The notes under the pieces: generated by a model
Databases searched by the model: none
What the model saw: the letters and a program-made list of their open reading frames with translations, nothing else
Told to the model about the DNA's origin: nothing
Made by a program: the position numbers and the translations under genes
NCBI GenBank assembly: GCA_029262535.1
Contig: JAJCZF010000068.1
Coordinates: forward strand, 1 to 34,930
DNA length: 34,930 nt
Direction of reading: 5' to 3'
Source of the DNA: Deltaproteobacteria bacterium
GTDB lineage: Bacteria; Desulfobacterota; GWC2-55-46; JAJCZF01
Shown: piece by piece, positions 1 through 8,612 of the stretch
How the letters are laid out: every line of letters starts with the position of its first letter
Position numbering within the stretch: position 1 is the stretch's first letter

Positions 1-106
1 CTGGCAGGCCGGTTACGCGCACCGTGTCGGGCAGGGTGAAGTGCACTATCACATCGACCTTGCGGGCCGAGAGCCCGTCGTAGTAGCTTGCGGCGATCTG
101 GCTCAT
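1..106 (-). CDS. N-terminal fragment of a protein cut by the window edge (MSQIAASYYDGLSARKVDVIVHFTLPDTVRVTGLP...), probable M48-family metalloprotease partner of the DUF898 gene
   Basis: Reverse-strand ATG at 104-106, open to the window edge; YYDGLSARKV.. start and position directly after a DUF898 gene resemble M48 peptidases of DUF898/M48 pairs (inference). Confidence 0.5.
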   Translation of the reverse strand, partial: MSQIAASYYDGLSARKVDVIVHFTLPDTVRVTGLP

Positions 107-108
107 TA

Positions 109-1368
109 TTATAACCCTATATCAAAGTCGAAGAAGTCCACCGCCTCTTCGCCGAGCGCGCTGGAGTCCTGGCGTTCTCCGGCCATGAACTCTTCAAAGT
201 CTTCGCCGGTATGCAGGTGAAGGTGCTCGACCTTGTACTTTTTCATACGAATCTTCGCCCACGGAGTCATGAGGCCGAGGGTGAAGATGATTGCGAATAT
301 GTTGGTAAAATGTATCAAGAAGATCTCGCCAAATTCCATGTTGCTTTCAAGCCTGCTCTTGCCTATGGAGCTATTTGAGAGCGAGAGGTTCTCAACACTG
401 ATCTTTATATATGAGTAGATGATGAGATAGGCGGCGAGTATTGGGAGCGAGCCGAGTAACGGACCCAGTAAAGTGGCTCCCGGGATCTGTGATATTCCAG
501 CTCCTAAAAAAGCCCCGAAAGAGAAGAAGATGAAAATAATTGGAATTGCAATAGCAACTCCCAATAGGTATATCTTATAAAAGCCCCAGCTTGTGGCCGA
601 AAACTTAAAATGCGTGTTGCCGTAGCGGCTGTGCTTTATGGCGAACTCTTTTCTTTTGTAGACAAAGTGCGGGTAGGCTATACCGAGGGTTACTAAGGCC
701 AGTAAACCGTATCCGACATAGGTCATGAGAGCCTCTCCATAGTCGGACTTGAAGTTGAAGCGTATATTTCTGTAGGAGGAGTTTCGGGCGCGAAACTGCA
801 TCGACTTTATAGCGAGCCAAGGTATGACGAGCGCGAATACTATTGTTAATACCATAGAGGCAATGGGCAGGTAGCTCGCTGCGAAATTATGCGCAACGAA
901 TAGGCCAAATACTATAAGCCTGCCGATAAGTATCCGACCCGGTTCGGCGTGATAATCGAAGGCCGAACCCATGAGCCGTGTATTGCCGTAGAAGTAGCGG
1001 TTATTCCTGACCTTTGCCCATGCCGAGTATATTCCGAGCGTCAGTATGGTGAGCGCGATATTTACGATCCATATCTTAAAGTACTCCGAAGCCGTGCCGG
1101 TGAACTTAAAGGACTCGCGCGTGGTCGATTGAGAAGGGGCTTCTTCTACGGTAGCCGCAAACCCTGCTGGCGGCCCGCCGATTGTGGATACGGGCGGGGG
1201 GATTGGTGGCGGTTTAGGACTGTCGGAGTTGTAGGTGCTTGCATCTATAGGGATATAGAGCGTAAAGTCGCACTTGGCGCATTCAAGGATAGAGCCGTCC
1301 GCCGGCGCACCGGGCCCGTCGTAGACCAGTGTCTGACACCTGGGACATAAGATATTTTGGTCGGTCAT
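109..1368 (-). CDS. DUF898 (YjgN-like) multi-pass membrane protein with N-terminal zinc-ribbon (CPRC...CAKC)
   Basis: 419 aa ORF; repeated F.G...EYF.IW..N..L...TLGIYSAWAKVR..RYFYGNT pattern typical of DUF898; N-terminal CPxC/CxxC. Confidence 0.8.
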   Translation of the reverse strand: MTDQNILCPRCQTLVYDGPGAPADGSILECAKCDFTLYIPIDASTYNSDSPKPPPIPPPVSTIGGPPAGFAATVEEAPSQSTTRESFKFTGTASEYFKIWIVNIALTILTLGIYSAWAKVRNNRYFYGNTRLMGSAFDYHAEPGRILIGRLIVFGLFVAHNFAASYLPIASMVLTIVFALVIPWLAIKSMQFRARNSSYRNIRFNFKSDYGEALMTYVGYGLLALVTLGIAYPHFVYKRKEFAIKHSRYGNTHFKFSATSWGFYKIYLLGVAIAIPIIFIFFSFGAFLGAGISQIPGATLLGPLLGSLPILAAYLIIYSYIKISVENLSLSNSSIGKSRLESNMEFGEIFLIHFTNIFAIIFTLGLMTPWAKIRMKKYKVEHLHLHTGEDFEEFMAGERQDSSALGEEAVDFFDFDIGL

Positions 1369-1508
1369 TCGGGTAAAACCTTTTTAGTGACTATAAAGGG
1401 ACGCGGCTCTAAAGAGGGCGCGTGTTGGTCGGCTGAAGAGGTCAAAGGGTTGTGCGTCTGGTGAAAATTATACCGGCTCGGCGGTGATATGACAAGTAAA
1501 GACTTTTT

Positions 1509-1669
1509 AGGAAGCCCTGATTTATTCTGAACGAAGCAGATTACGAACGAAAATCTTCAGATTCAAGGCGTGAATCGTACGGAATAGTGAGCTATTTCGA
1601 AGATTCAGGGCGCGGAAGCTGGATATTTTAGACGCAAGATACGAGTTCACGAATAGATCAGAGCTTCCT
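1509..1669 (+). repeat. MITE-like dispersed repeat, copy 1 (161 bp)
   Basis: AGGAAGCCCTGATTTATTC ... GAATAGATCAGAGCTTCCT imperfect terminal inverted repeat; same sequence recurs at ~3423 and ~8424. Confidence 0.8.
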
Positions 1670-1735
1670 TTGTTGAAATATATTGATTTTGTCTCTTTAA
1701 TTTCATCTTCGGGTCTGGTATAATTTCTTATTAAC

Positions 1736-1812
1736 GCGCCAGTAGCTCAGCTGGACAGAGCAATTGCCTTCTAAGCAATCGGTCAGAGGTTCGAATCCTC
1801 TCTGGCGCACCA
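1736..1812 (+). tRNA. tRNA-Arg (anticodon TCT), CCA encoded
   Basis: GCGCCAG/CTGGCGC acceptor stem, ATTGC-CTTCTAA-GCAAT anticodon arm, AGAGGTTCGAATCCTCT T arm, CCA end. Confidence 0.95.
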
Positions 1813-1889
1813 CTTTTATTCGCGTTTTGCGCATTTTTTACTTTATAAAACATACGTAAGCGTGTATTATCATTTTTAGTCTTTCTTAT

Positions 1890-1965
1890 GGTGGGCGTAG
1901 CTCAATGGTAGAGCACCTGACTGTGACTCAGGATGCTGGGGGTTCAATTCCCCTCGCCCACCCCA
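1890..1965 (+). tRNA. tRNA-His (anticodon GTG), CCA encoded
   Basis: Extra G-1 at 1890 opposite C73; GTGGGCG/CGCCCAC acceptor stem; CCTGA-CTGTGAC-TCAGG anticodon arm. Confidence 0.95.
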
Positions 1966-2125
1966 ACAATTCGGACCTATTAAAAGACGGGCGCTTATAG
2001 AGGCCTCTTATCAAGCTATTTTCTCAGAACTTTTCTCTTAATATCGTAAAACTTTCCGGTTGAATAATCAAGATTAGTAATATTATCTCTATTAGTCTGT
2101 GCTGGTTCGCAGTCCGGGGTTTTTT

Positions 2126-3364
2126 TTACAGGATCGTAATGACCTTACACCTGCAACCGAGGTGCATGGGGGTGCGTGGGTAGCTCTTCTTGTCGTACTT
2201 CTTTGCGGCCTGCTCCTTGCAATACTGGCAGCAGTCTTTCTCCGGCACTAGCTCCCAACCCTTAATGAGGGCGTAGGACGATTTCTTATATCCGTCGTGG
2301 TCGGCAAGGGCGCTACCGCCTCTAAGGTAGGAGCCTGTGATTAGCTTTGCTACCTCCTGTACGTATTTGGCCTTCATCTTGACATTGGACGGTCCATCCG
2401 GAGAAAGGTCGTCTGAGAGCGGCAGCACCTCGTAGATTGTGCGATAGTCGATGACGTGATTGAGGCGTATCTTCAGGTCTGGCAGCTGTGAGATCGTCTT
2501 GTAGGCCTCTTTTCTATCCTTGAAGTCGGGGTAGTTCAGGTCTTCGACCAGTTTAGACATGTCTTTAAGAGATAGTGTCTGCAGGATCTTCTTCGAGTTG
2601 GTGCGCGAGCCGGAGTGAGCGAGCTTTAGTGAGACGAGCTTTTCAAAGGCACTTCTTTGAGGGTGGTTTTGCGGCACAGTGTGAATGCCCTTCTTCTTGG
2701 ATGAGTAGAAGTCGGCGGCCTGGCTTCCGAACTTCTTCTTGACGGCCTCGGTATCGGGCGCGTCTGAATGATGGCCCTCAAAGAGTGTTATGAGATTACA
2801 GTGGGGCTGGATCTTGAGATCTTTTAAAACCCTCTTGCCAGCTTCATCAAGGGTTTTGTTAAGGTTGCCCGCGCCGCCGGCAAAAGAAGCCGAGTCCAGC
2901 TTTATATTATTTATACGCGACATATATACAGGTTTATATACCCTTAAATATTCTTCGACCTCTTTGCAGGTTATGGAGTGCGTCTTTATAATGGTATGCA
3001 CACTTCTGGCCGCTTCCGAAAAACTCTGGAAGTAACCCCTGTCTAGCGTCTCCTTTAATTCTTTGGCGACCTTTTCGTCAGCAATCCTGACATTGAGGGG
3101 GAAGTAGGACTTCGGGTTGAGTAGCCATGTGCCGTCGCCATTATTGGTAAGCTCTCCCGTATCCGGGAACTCCGCCTCTTTAGCGATTCTTTTTTCTTCC
3201 TTCTTTCTCTTCGCCTCTGCCATGTTAAGGGCGATCACATCTTCGACCTCTTCGCGTTCTTGTCCCTTGACAGTGACGGAATCTGTGTCGGGGCGCGCTT
3301 TTACGAATATGGCGAGCGCTCCGACCACGACGATTAAGAGGATTATGATAATTGCAATGGCCAC
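2126..3364 (-). CDS. Membrane-anchored protein with C-terminal phage minor head (SPP1 gp7/Mu F)-like Cys/His motif
   Basis: 412 aa; N-terminal TM MAIAIIIILLIVVVGALAIFV; C-terminus CCQYCKEQAAKKYDKKSYPRTPMHLGCRCKVITIL (CxxC...P.H..CRC). Confidence 0.55.
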   Translation of the reverse strand: MAIAIIIILLIVVVGALAIFVKARPDTDSVTVKGQEREEVEDVIALNMAEAKRKKEEKRIAKEAEFPDTGELTNNGDGTWLLNPKSYFPLNVRIADEKVAKELKETLDRGYFQSFSEAARSVHTIIKTHSITCKEVEEYLRVYKPVYMSRINNIKLDSASFAGGAGNLNKTLDEAGKRVLKDLKIQPHCNLITLFEGHHSDAPDTEAVKKKFGSQAADFYSSKKKGIHTVPQNHPQRSAFEKLVSLKLAHSGSRTNSKKILQTLSLKDMSKLVEDLNYPDFKDRKEAYKTISQLPDLKIRLNHVIDYRTIYEVLPLSDDLSPDGPSNVKMKAKYVQEVAKLITGSYLRGGSALADHDGYKKSSYALIKGWELVPEKDCCQYCKEQAAKKYDKKSYPRTPMHLGCRCKVITIL

Positions 3365-3422
3365 TTATAAAAGACTCCGATAAGATATCTTACGCACAAT
3401 TCTACCATTCTAATCTTACTAT

Positions 3423-3537
3423 GGAAGCTCTGATTTATTCTGAACGAAGTAGATTGCCCTAAAATCTTCAGATTCGCAAGACAGAAGCCGGATATTTTAG
3501 GCACAAGATACGAGTTCACGAATAGATCAGCGCTTCC
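3423..3537 (+). repeat. MITE-like dispersed repeat, copy 2 (~115 bp, internally deleted)
   Basis: GGAAGCTCTGATTTATTCTGAACGAAG... and ...GATACGAGTTCACGAATAGATCAGCGCTTCC match the ends of copies 1 and 3. Confidence 0.8.
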
Positions 3538-3591
3538 TTAGGTTAACTTATAAAAAATATCTGAATTACGCGTATTTGTAAAGGGTATTAT

Positions 3592-3617
3592 GAACCGGCA
3601 ATCAGCTTTGCCGGTTC
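3592..3617. other. Perfect 10-bp inverted repeat with 6-nt loop (GAACCGGCAA-tcagct-TTGCCGGTTC)
   Basis: Read directly; no adjacent T-tract on either strand, so not called a terminator. Confidence 0.6.
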
Positions 3618-3710
3618 GCACGGAGAAAACCATTGATGTGAGAGGCGCTTCTTTCGGTGAGACGACAGGCGGCTATGAGACAAAGAGGTCTTGAGCCTCC
3701 TTGCATAGAC

Positions 3711-5539
3711 TTACTCAATATGTCTGTTCTTACTTGAAATATTTTGAAAGTATAAGGTCCTGCAGGAGTCTTTGTATAACCATTCGGGGCTAAGTTGATT
3801 GTCCAGAATGTCGATCAATTCATCCACCTGAAAGCTATATTCGTGCCTGTATGAGAAGCTGTTGTTGATACTCTGGTCGATATCCGAAATAATCTTCATT
3901 ATCGGTGCGGTTTCAATATTCTTTTTCATTCGGAAGTAGACATGCTCGTTCATGTAGAGCACTATGACGCGGTCGAGATTATCGTTTAACACCTCCCTTC
4001 TCGTTATATTTGTAGCCATGTCTTTTAATAAAGCTAATGAACAGAGCTTTCCCTCGTCTTGATAACGTATGGAGTATATAATCATAAAGTAACTCGGAGG
4101 CACTATGAGTTCTTTAATGCCGCTCCTTTGATATGACTCAAGAAATGCGCGTAGTTTTGCAAAATTGTACGATACTCGAATCTTTACATTAGATTCCATG
4201 AAGGGGTTTTCCATGGCGCGAGCCCTCTCATTGACAAGTACTGGTTTTTGCTCCAGTACTATTTTCATAAAATTGGTATTTAATATGAAAAACAGTAAGG
4301 TTACGGCGGCAAAGAGAGTTGTTATGGTGCGACCATATAGAATGTTTTTTGCTTGGACGGCGGCAAGTGTCCATTGTAAAAGCATGAATTGAAGAAAAAT
4401 TAAGAGAAGTATATAGGGAAGAAAGGCCCTGGCTACGATTACCAGGCCAAGGTAGGCGTGTATAAGGGCCGAGCCGATTGTGATGATGGCAATAAATACG
4501 ATCATTCTCTCCAGCGGGTTAAAGAGGGCTTTCAAGTCCAGTTTTTTTCTTTTGATAGAAAGGTAAATATCCTGTACTTTAGAGATCAGGAATATTACCG
4601 GCAGGATTAGATACCATAAGAGGTGAACATTTGGATATAAGGTCTGCATTAGCTCAAGGGTGTAACTTGGATGGAATGGAAGACGCTGGACAGCGGCGGC
4701 GGTGCCGGAATGGAGCAGAGCCCCGAATATATAATTATTAGGCTTTTTCAGGTAGGCGGCAAGCTCAATATATTCTTGTGTGGAGAGAAGGGTCAGGGGG
4801 TGAGCCCAGTGGGCCAGGTCTCGTGCGAAGTAAACTAAAAATGGAAAGGCGAAGGCGAGCAAATACTTTAGGGGTTTGCCAATAGCGCGTTCCATATATA
4901 TGATATATACGAAGCGGGCTGAAAAAGCCGCGAAGGCCAGTATCGTAAAATGGTGTGATGCGAAAAATGAGAGGCCAAGCAGCAACCCCTCGGTTCCGAG
5001 CCTGCCGCCCTTTTCTCTTATAAGCAGAAGCGCTATGGAAAAGGAAATATGCCGAGTATTGTATGTTGTCCGTGGGCGCTGAAGAATTCCACCGGAGGGC
5101 ATGTCAGTATGAAAACTCCTACGGCGAGACCCAGAAGCGCCATCTTTCTCCGGACGAGGTAGAACCATGTTAAGAAGGTTAGCAAGGTTACCAGAATATG
5201 GTTGAATATGGCCGGCTCTTTCTCCACCACTCCGACAGCGTTAAGGGCCATCTTGAAATATCCGAGCAGGAAGATAAAGAAGGGTTTTTCCGGGTTATGT
5301 CCGGGCGCGAAGTGAAAGGCGAAATTATAAAGCCATTCCAGGAAGGGGCTCTCACCGGTTGAGCTATAAAAGTGACTTATATAATCGGAGGCCGTATAGT
5401 ATAGCCCCCTCTCAATCGTGCCACTGTCGGTAAGGAATGCGCCATCTTTGCCGAAGAAGAGAAATATGATATAGGCAATGCACAGGAGCGCGAAACCGGG
5501 TCCGTATCTCTTTAGAACTTCTTTCTGTGAGGTCGTCAT
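3711..5539 (-). pseudogene. Polytopic membrane protein (glycosyltransferase 39/GT-C-like), one gene split by a frameshift into ORFs 5033..5539 and 3711..5168
   Basis: ORF1 ends ...HGQHTILGIFPFP*, ORF2 reads ...SFSIALLLIREKGG...; one extra T in the minus-strand CCTTTTCC tract (+ strand 5039-5042) gives continuous ...GIFPFSIALLL... Confidence 0.65.
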
Positions 5540-6786
5540 AGCTTATGGATATCTCTACCGGCAAATAGTTCTATCTTTCCGAACTCTCCGTCAAAGCCGG
5601 GGGTGAGCGATATATCTTCGGCGCGCACACGTTCTATCGCGCGGGCGATATCTTCGCCGCAGAGCCTTTGAAGCTCTCTTCCTTCAATGTCGAGCAGTAA
5701 CTCGAACTCGGTCGTCGTCTCGACTATCGTATTATATCTTTCTCGCACGCCCTTGGTATTTACGCCCCTGTCCATTACGGCGGCTATTATCTCTTCGAGC
5801 GGCACGAGGGCGCGTCCGGGTATAGAGCCTTCGGGCCTGAAACCTTCGGCGCGGTCCGATAGCTCCATTACGCGGTTCAGGACGCCGACCGTAACGGGCC
5901 GTCCGCATACGGTGCAGAGACCGCCGTGTTTTCCCGTCTCTTGCGGGCTCCACATGACGCCGCATGTACGGTGGCCGTCGCTATGGTACTTGCCCTCTTC
6001 GGGGAAGAACTCTATCGTATAGAGAAATTTTTCAGTATCTCTTTCGCGTATTATACGAATAATCTCAAAATAGTCGGGCGTACACGACAGTACGTTGGCC
6101 TCGCGTCCGAGTTTTCTCGGTGAATGGGCGTCGGAGTTTGATATGAGCGTAATATTATCGAGCGCGGATAGCTGCCAGTTCATCTGCGGGTTGCTTGATA
6201 GCCCGGTCTCTATGGCATGGATATATTTTGTATATTGCCCGTAACATTCTTCTATAGTATCGAAGCCTGACTTGGAGCCGAATATGGAGAACCACGGCGT
6301 CCAGGCGTGGGCCGGGATGAGCATGGCGTCTGGGGATGCGTCGAGCACTATCTCTATGAGATCCTGGGATGAGAAGCCGAATATGGGCCGCCCGTCGGAG
6401 TGGATATTGCCGAGACTATCAAACTTTGCATTCATCTTTCGCACGGTATTAAGATCAGGCGCGAATATGAGGCTGTGTATCTTGCGTGTCTTCTTTACGC
6501 CGTCTGTGACGGTCGAATAGATGTTGCTTACCTCGCTGGTGAGCATAAAGTAGACGGGCCTTGCATTCTTAGAGCGGTTCTTTAGGAGAAAGAGCCCCGG
6601 CGCGTTTGGCGCGGGTTCGAGTTGCCGTTCTATGTCGGCAAAGTGTGCAGGGTGGGTGAAGTCGCCCGTGCCGATGATGTCGATGCCCTTCCTTCGCGCC
6701 CAGAGGTCGAGATTCGGAAGGTCCATCTCCTTGCTTGTAGCGCGAGAGTATTTTGTATGTACGTGCAGGTCGGCTATGAGGCGCAT
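5536..6786 (-). CDS. Endonuclease Q-like protein (PHP domain, TIGR00375-type)
   Basis: MRLIADLHVHTKYSRATSKEMDLPNLDLWARRKGIDIIGTGDFTHP N-terminus; C-terminal zinc motif CGV..CTVCGRPVTVGVLNRVMELSDR. Confidence 0.85.
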   Translation of the reverse strand: MRLIADLHVHTKYSRATSKEMDLPNLDLWARRKGIDIIGTGDFTHPAHFADIERQLEPAPNAPGLFLLKNRSKNARPVYFMLTSEVSNIYSTVTDGVKKTRKIHSLIFAPDLNTVRKMNAKFDSLGNIHSDGRPIFGFSSQDLIEIVLDASPDAMLIPAHAWTPWFSIFGSKSGFDTIEECYGQYTKYIHAIETGLSSNPQMNWQLSALDNITLISNSDAHSPRKLGREANVLSCTPDYFEIIRIIRERDTEKFLYTIEFFPEEGKYHSDGHRTCGVMWSPQETGKHGGLCTVCGRPVTVGVLNRVMELSDRAEGFRPEGSIPGRALVPLEEIIAAVMDRGVNTKGVRERYNTIVETTTEFELLLDIEGRELQRLCGEDIARAIERVRAEDISLTPGFDGEFGKIELFAGRDIHKL

Positions 6787-7560
6787 CTACATCCCCTTGA
6801 TATTGAACCCCGCGTCCACGTAGATCGTTTCGCCCGTGACACCCCTTGAGAGGTCGCTGGCGAGGAAGGCGGCGGTGCCGGCTACGTCGTCTTGAGTTAC
6901 GTTGCGGCGTAGCGGAGCGGACTCTTCAACCTTGTCGAGTATCGTCCTGAAACCGGATATGCCCATCGCGGCAAGTGTCTTTATCGGGCCGGCGCTTATG
7001 GCGTTTACCCTGATGTTGCTCCTGCCGAGGTCGTCGGCAAGGTACATGGTGGAGCATTCGAGAGCGGCCTTGGCGACACCCATGACGTTATAGTTTGCAA
7101 TAACCTTTTCGGCCCCGTAGTAGGTCATCGTGATGATAGAGCCGCCTCCGGCGGCCTGCATAAGGGGTCTTGCGCCACGCGATAGGGCCACTAGCGAGTA
7201 GGCGCTTATGTCTAAGGCAAGGGCAAAACCCTCGCGCGAGGTATCGGCAAAACCGCCCTTGAGTTCTTCTTTATTGGCAAAGGCGAGAGAGTGGACAAGT
7301 ATGTCGAGCGAGCCCCATGTGGCGTCGAGCATATTAAATACAGACTCTATCTCGGTGTCGCTGGTTACGTCGCAGGGGATGATGATTTCTGCGCCAAGGC
7401 TTTCGGCCAGCGGACGTACGCGCTTTTCCATGAGCTCTCCGAGGTATGTGAAGGCAAGCTCCGCTCCCTCTTCTTTAAGCTTCTTCGCAATGGCCCAGGC
7501 TATGGAACGCTCATTGGCTACGCCGAAAATAACCGCTTTTTTTCCAGTTAAAAGACCCAT
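6787..7560 (-). CDS. fabI: Enoyl-[acyl-carrier-protein] reductase (FabI type)
   Basis: [39 protein letters not shown]...; [31 protein letters not shown]. Confidence 0.93.
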   Translation of the reverse strand: MGLLTGKKAVIFGVANERSIAWAIAKKLKEEGAELAFTYLGELMEKRVRPLAESLGAEIIIPCDVTSDTEIESVFNMLDATWGSLDILVHSLAFANKEELKGGFADTSREGFALALDISAYSLVALSRGARPLMQAAGGGSIITMTYYGAEKVIANYNVMGVAKAALECSTMYLADDLGRSNIRVNAISAGPIKTLAAMGISGFRTILDKVEESAPLRRNVTQDDVAGTAAFLASDLSRGVTGETIYVDAGFNIKGM

Positions 7561-7789
7561 CGTAGATCCTCCTTAATAAGTTCTATATTGTTAAAAAATC
7601 TCTGGACGACCGCCGAATGAACGACGGAAATAATCGGATGTGGAATCTCTATTTTTATCATTATTCCCGCGCCTATTCAACCCATAAGATTGCCGGTCTC
7701 CTGTGAAGATATGGACATGTAATTTACGCTGTGCTAAAATTTTCTTATTAAAGTCACAAGACTAGCATTTTAAGTCTAAACTAAGGAGC

Positions 7790-8236
7790 GTGCTCTTGCC
7801 ACCATTTTCAGGCACACAGAAAAATCCCTATCCGACCGTTGATATTATTATAGAGATCGAAGGTAAGGGAATAGTTATGGTTAAGCGCAAACATCCGCCC
7901 TATGGATGGGCGCTGCCCGGAGGTTTTGTCGATGTCGGGGAATCGCTCGAAGAGGCCGCCATCAGAGAGGCGAGGGAAGAGACCTCTCTAAAGGTAAAAC
8001 TGGTGCGCCAGATGCACGCCTACTCAGACCCCAAGCGCGACGACCGGGGCCATAATATTACCGTGGTATTTCTAGCCACAGCCGAGGGCAAACCTCACGG
8101 AGGAAGCGACGCCGAAAAGGCATCGATAGTGACGCCCAAAGAGCTTGCGGCAATGACGATAGCCTTCGACCACCGCACCATACTCAATAACTACTTTGAA
8201 TGGAAAGAGAAGGGTTTTAAGGTCTTCGATCTATAA
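7790..8236 (+). CDS. NUDIX hydrolase
   Basis: NUDIX box [29 protein letters not shown] at 7790 or, with better AAGGAG spacing, TTG at 7796 is the likely start. Confidence 0.9.
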   Translation: MLLPPFSGTQKNPYPTVDIIIEIEGKGIVMVKRKHPPYGWALPGGFVDVGESLEEAAIREAREETSLKVKLVRQMHAYSDPKRDDRGHNITVVFLATAEGKPHGGSDAEKASIVTPKELAAMTIAFDHRTILNNYFEWKEKGFKVFDL

Positions 8237-8423
8237 TAAGGCCTATTGGTAGAACCCGGATCTATACCTATCTTTCACTCTCTTACTTCCTGGCATCTAT
8301 ATCTTTAGATATTTATTTGATCAGTACTCTAGAATACCGGAGCGCCTAGGTCTGTTTTCTTGACATCATTTTCTGTCTCTGGTAAAACATTATTCAATAA
8401 TAACGCTTCATTCTCATTGTTAG

Positions 8424-8582
8424 GGAAGTTCTGATTTATTCTGAACGAAGTAGATTGCGAACGAAAATGTTCAGGTTCAAGGCGTGAATCGTACGGAATA
8501 GCTAGCTATTTCGAAGATTCGCAACGCGGAAGCTGGATATTTTAGACGCAAGATACGAGTTCACGAATAGATCAGAGTTTCC
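8424..8582 (+). repeat. MITE-like dispersed repeat, copy 3 (~159 bp)
   Basis: GGAAGTTCTGATTTATTCTGAACGAAG...GATACGAGTTCACGAATAGATCAGAGTTTCC; near-identical in length and interior to copy 1; ends ~30 bp before the PEP-CTERM gene ATG. Confidence 0.8.
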
Positions 8583-8612
8583 TTAGATTAAATCATTCGG
8601 GAGGTCTTAATA

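Noticed and set aside
605-1350. Opposite-strand and alternative-frame ORFs over the DUF898 gene (605..820 -, 949..1350 +)
   Set aside because: Arg/Cys-rich shadow translations overlapping a convincing coding frame; no recognisable domain or start context
2126-3364. Prophage or phage-derived island
   Set aside because: Only one gene has a phage-like C-terminal motif; no capsid, portal, terminase, tail or integrase genes are nearby despite adjacent tRNA genes
3592-3617. Rho-independent terminator for the membrane protein gene
   Set aside because: Strong stem but no T-run on the relevant strand; kept only as an inverted repeat
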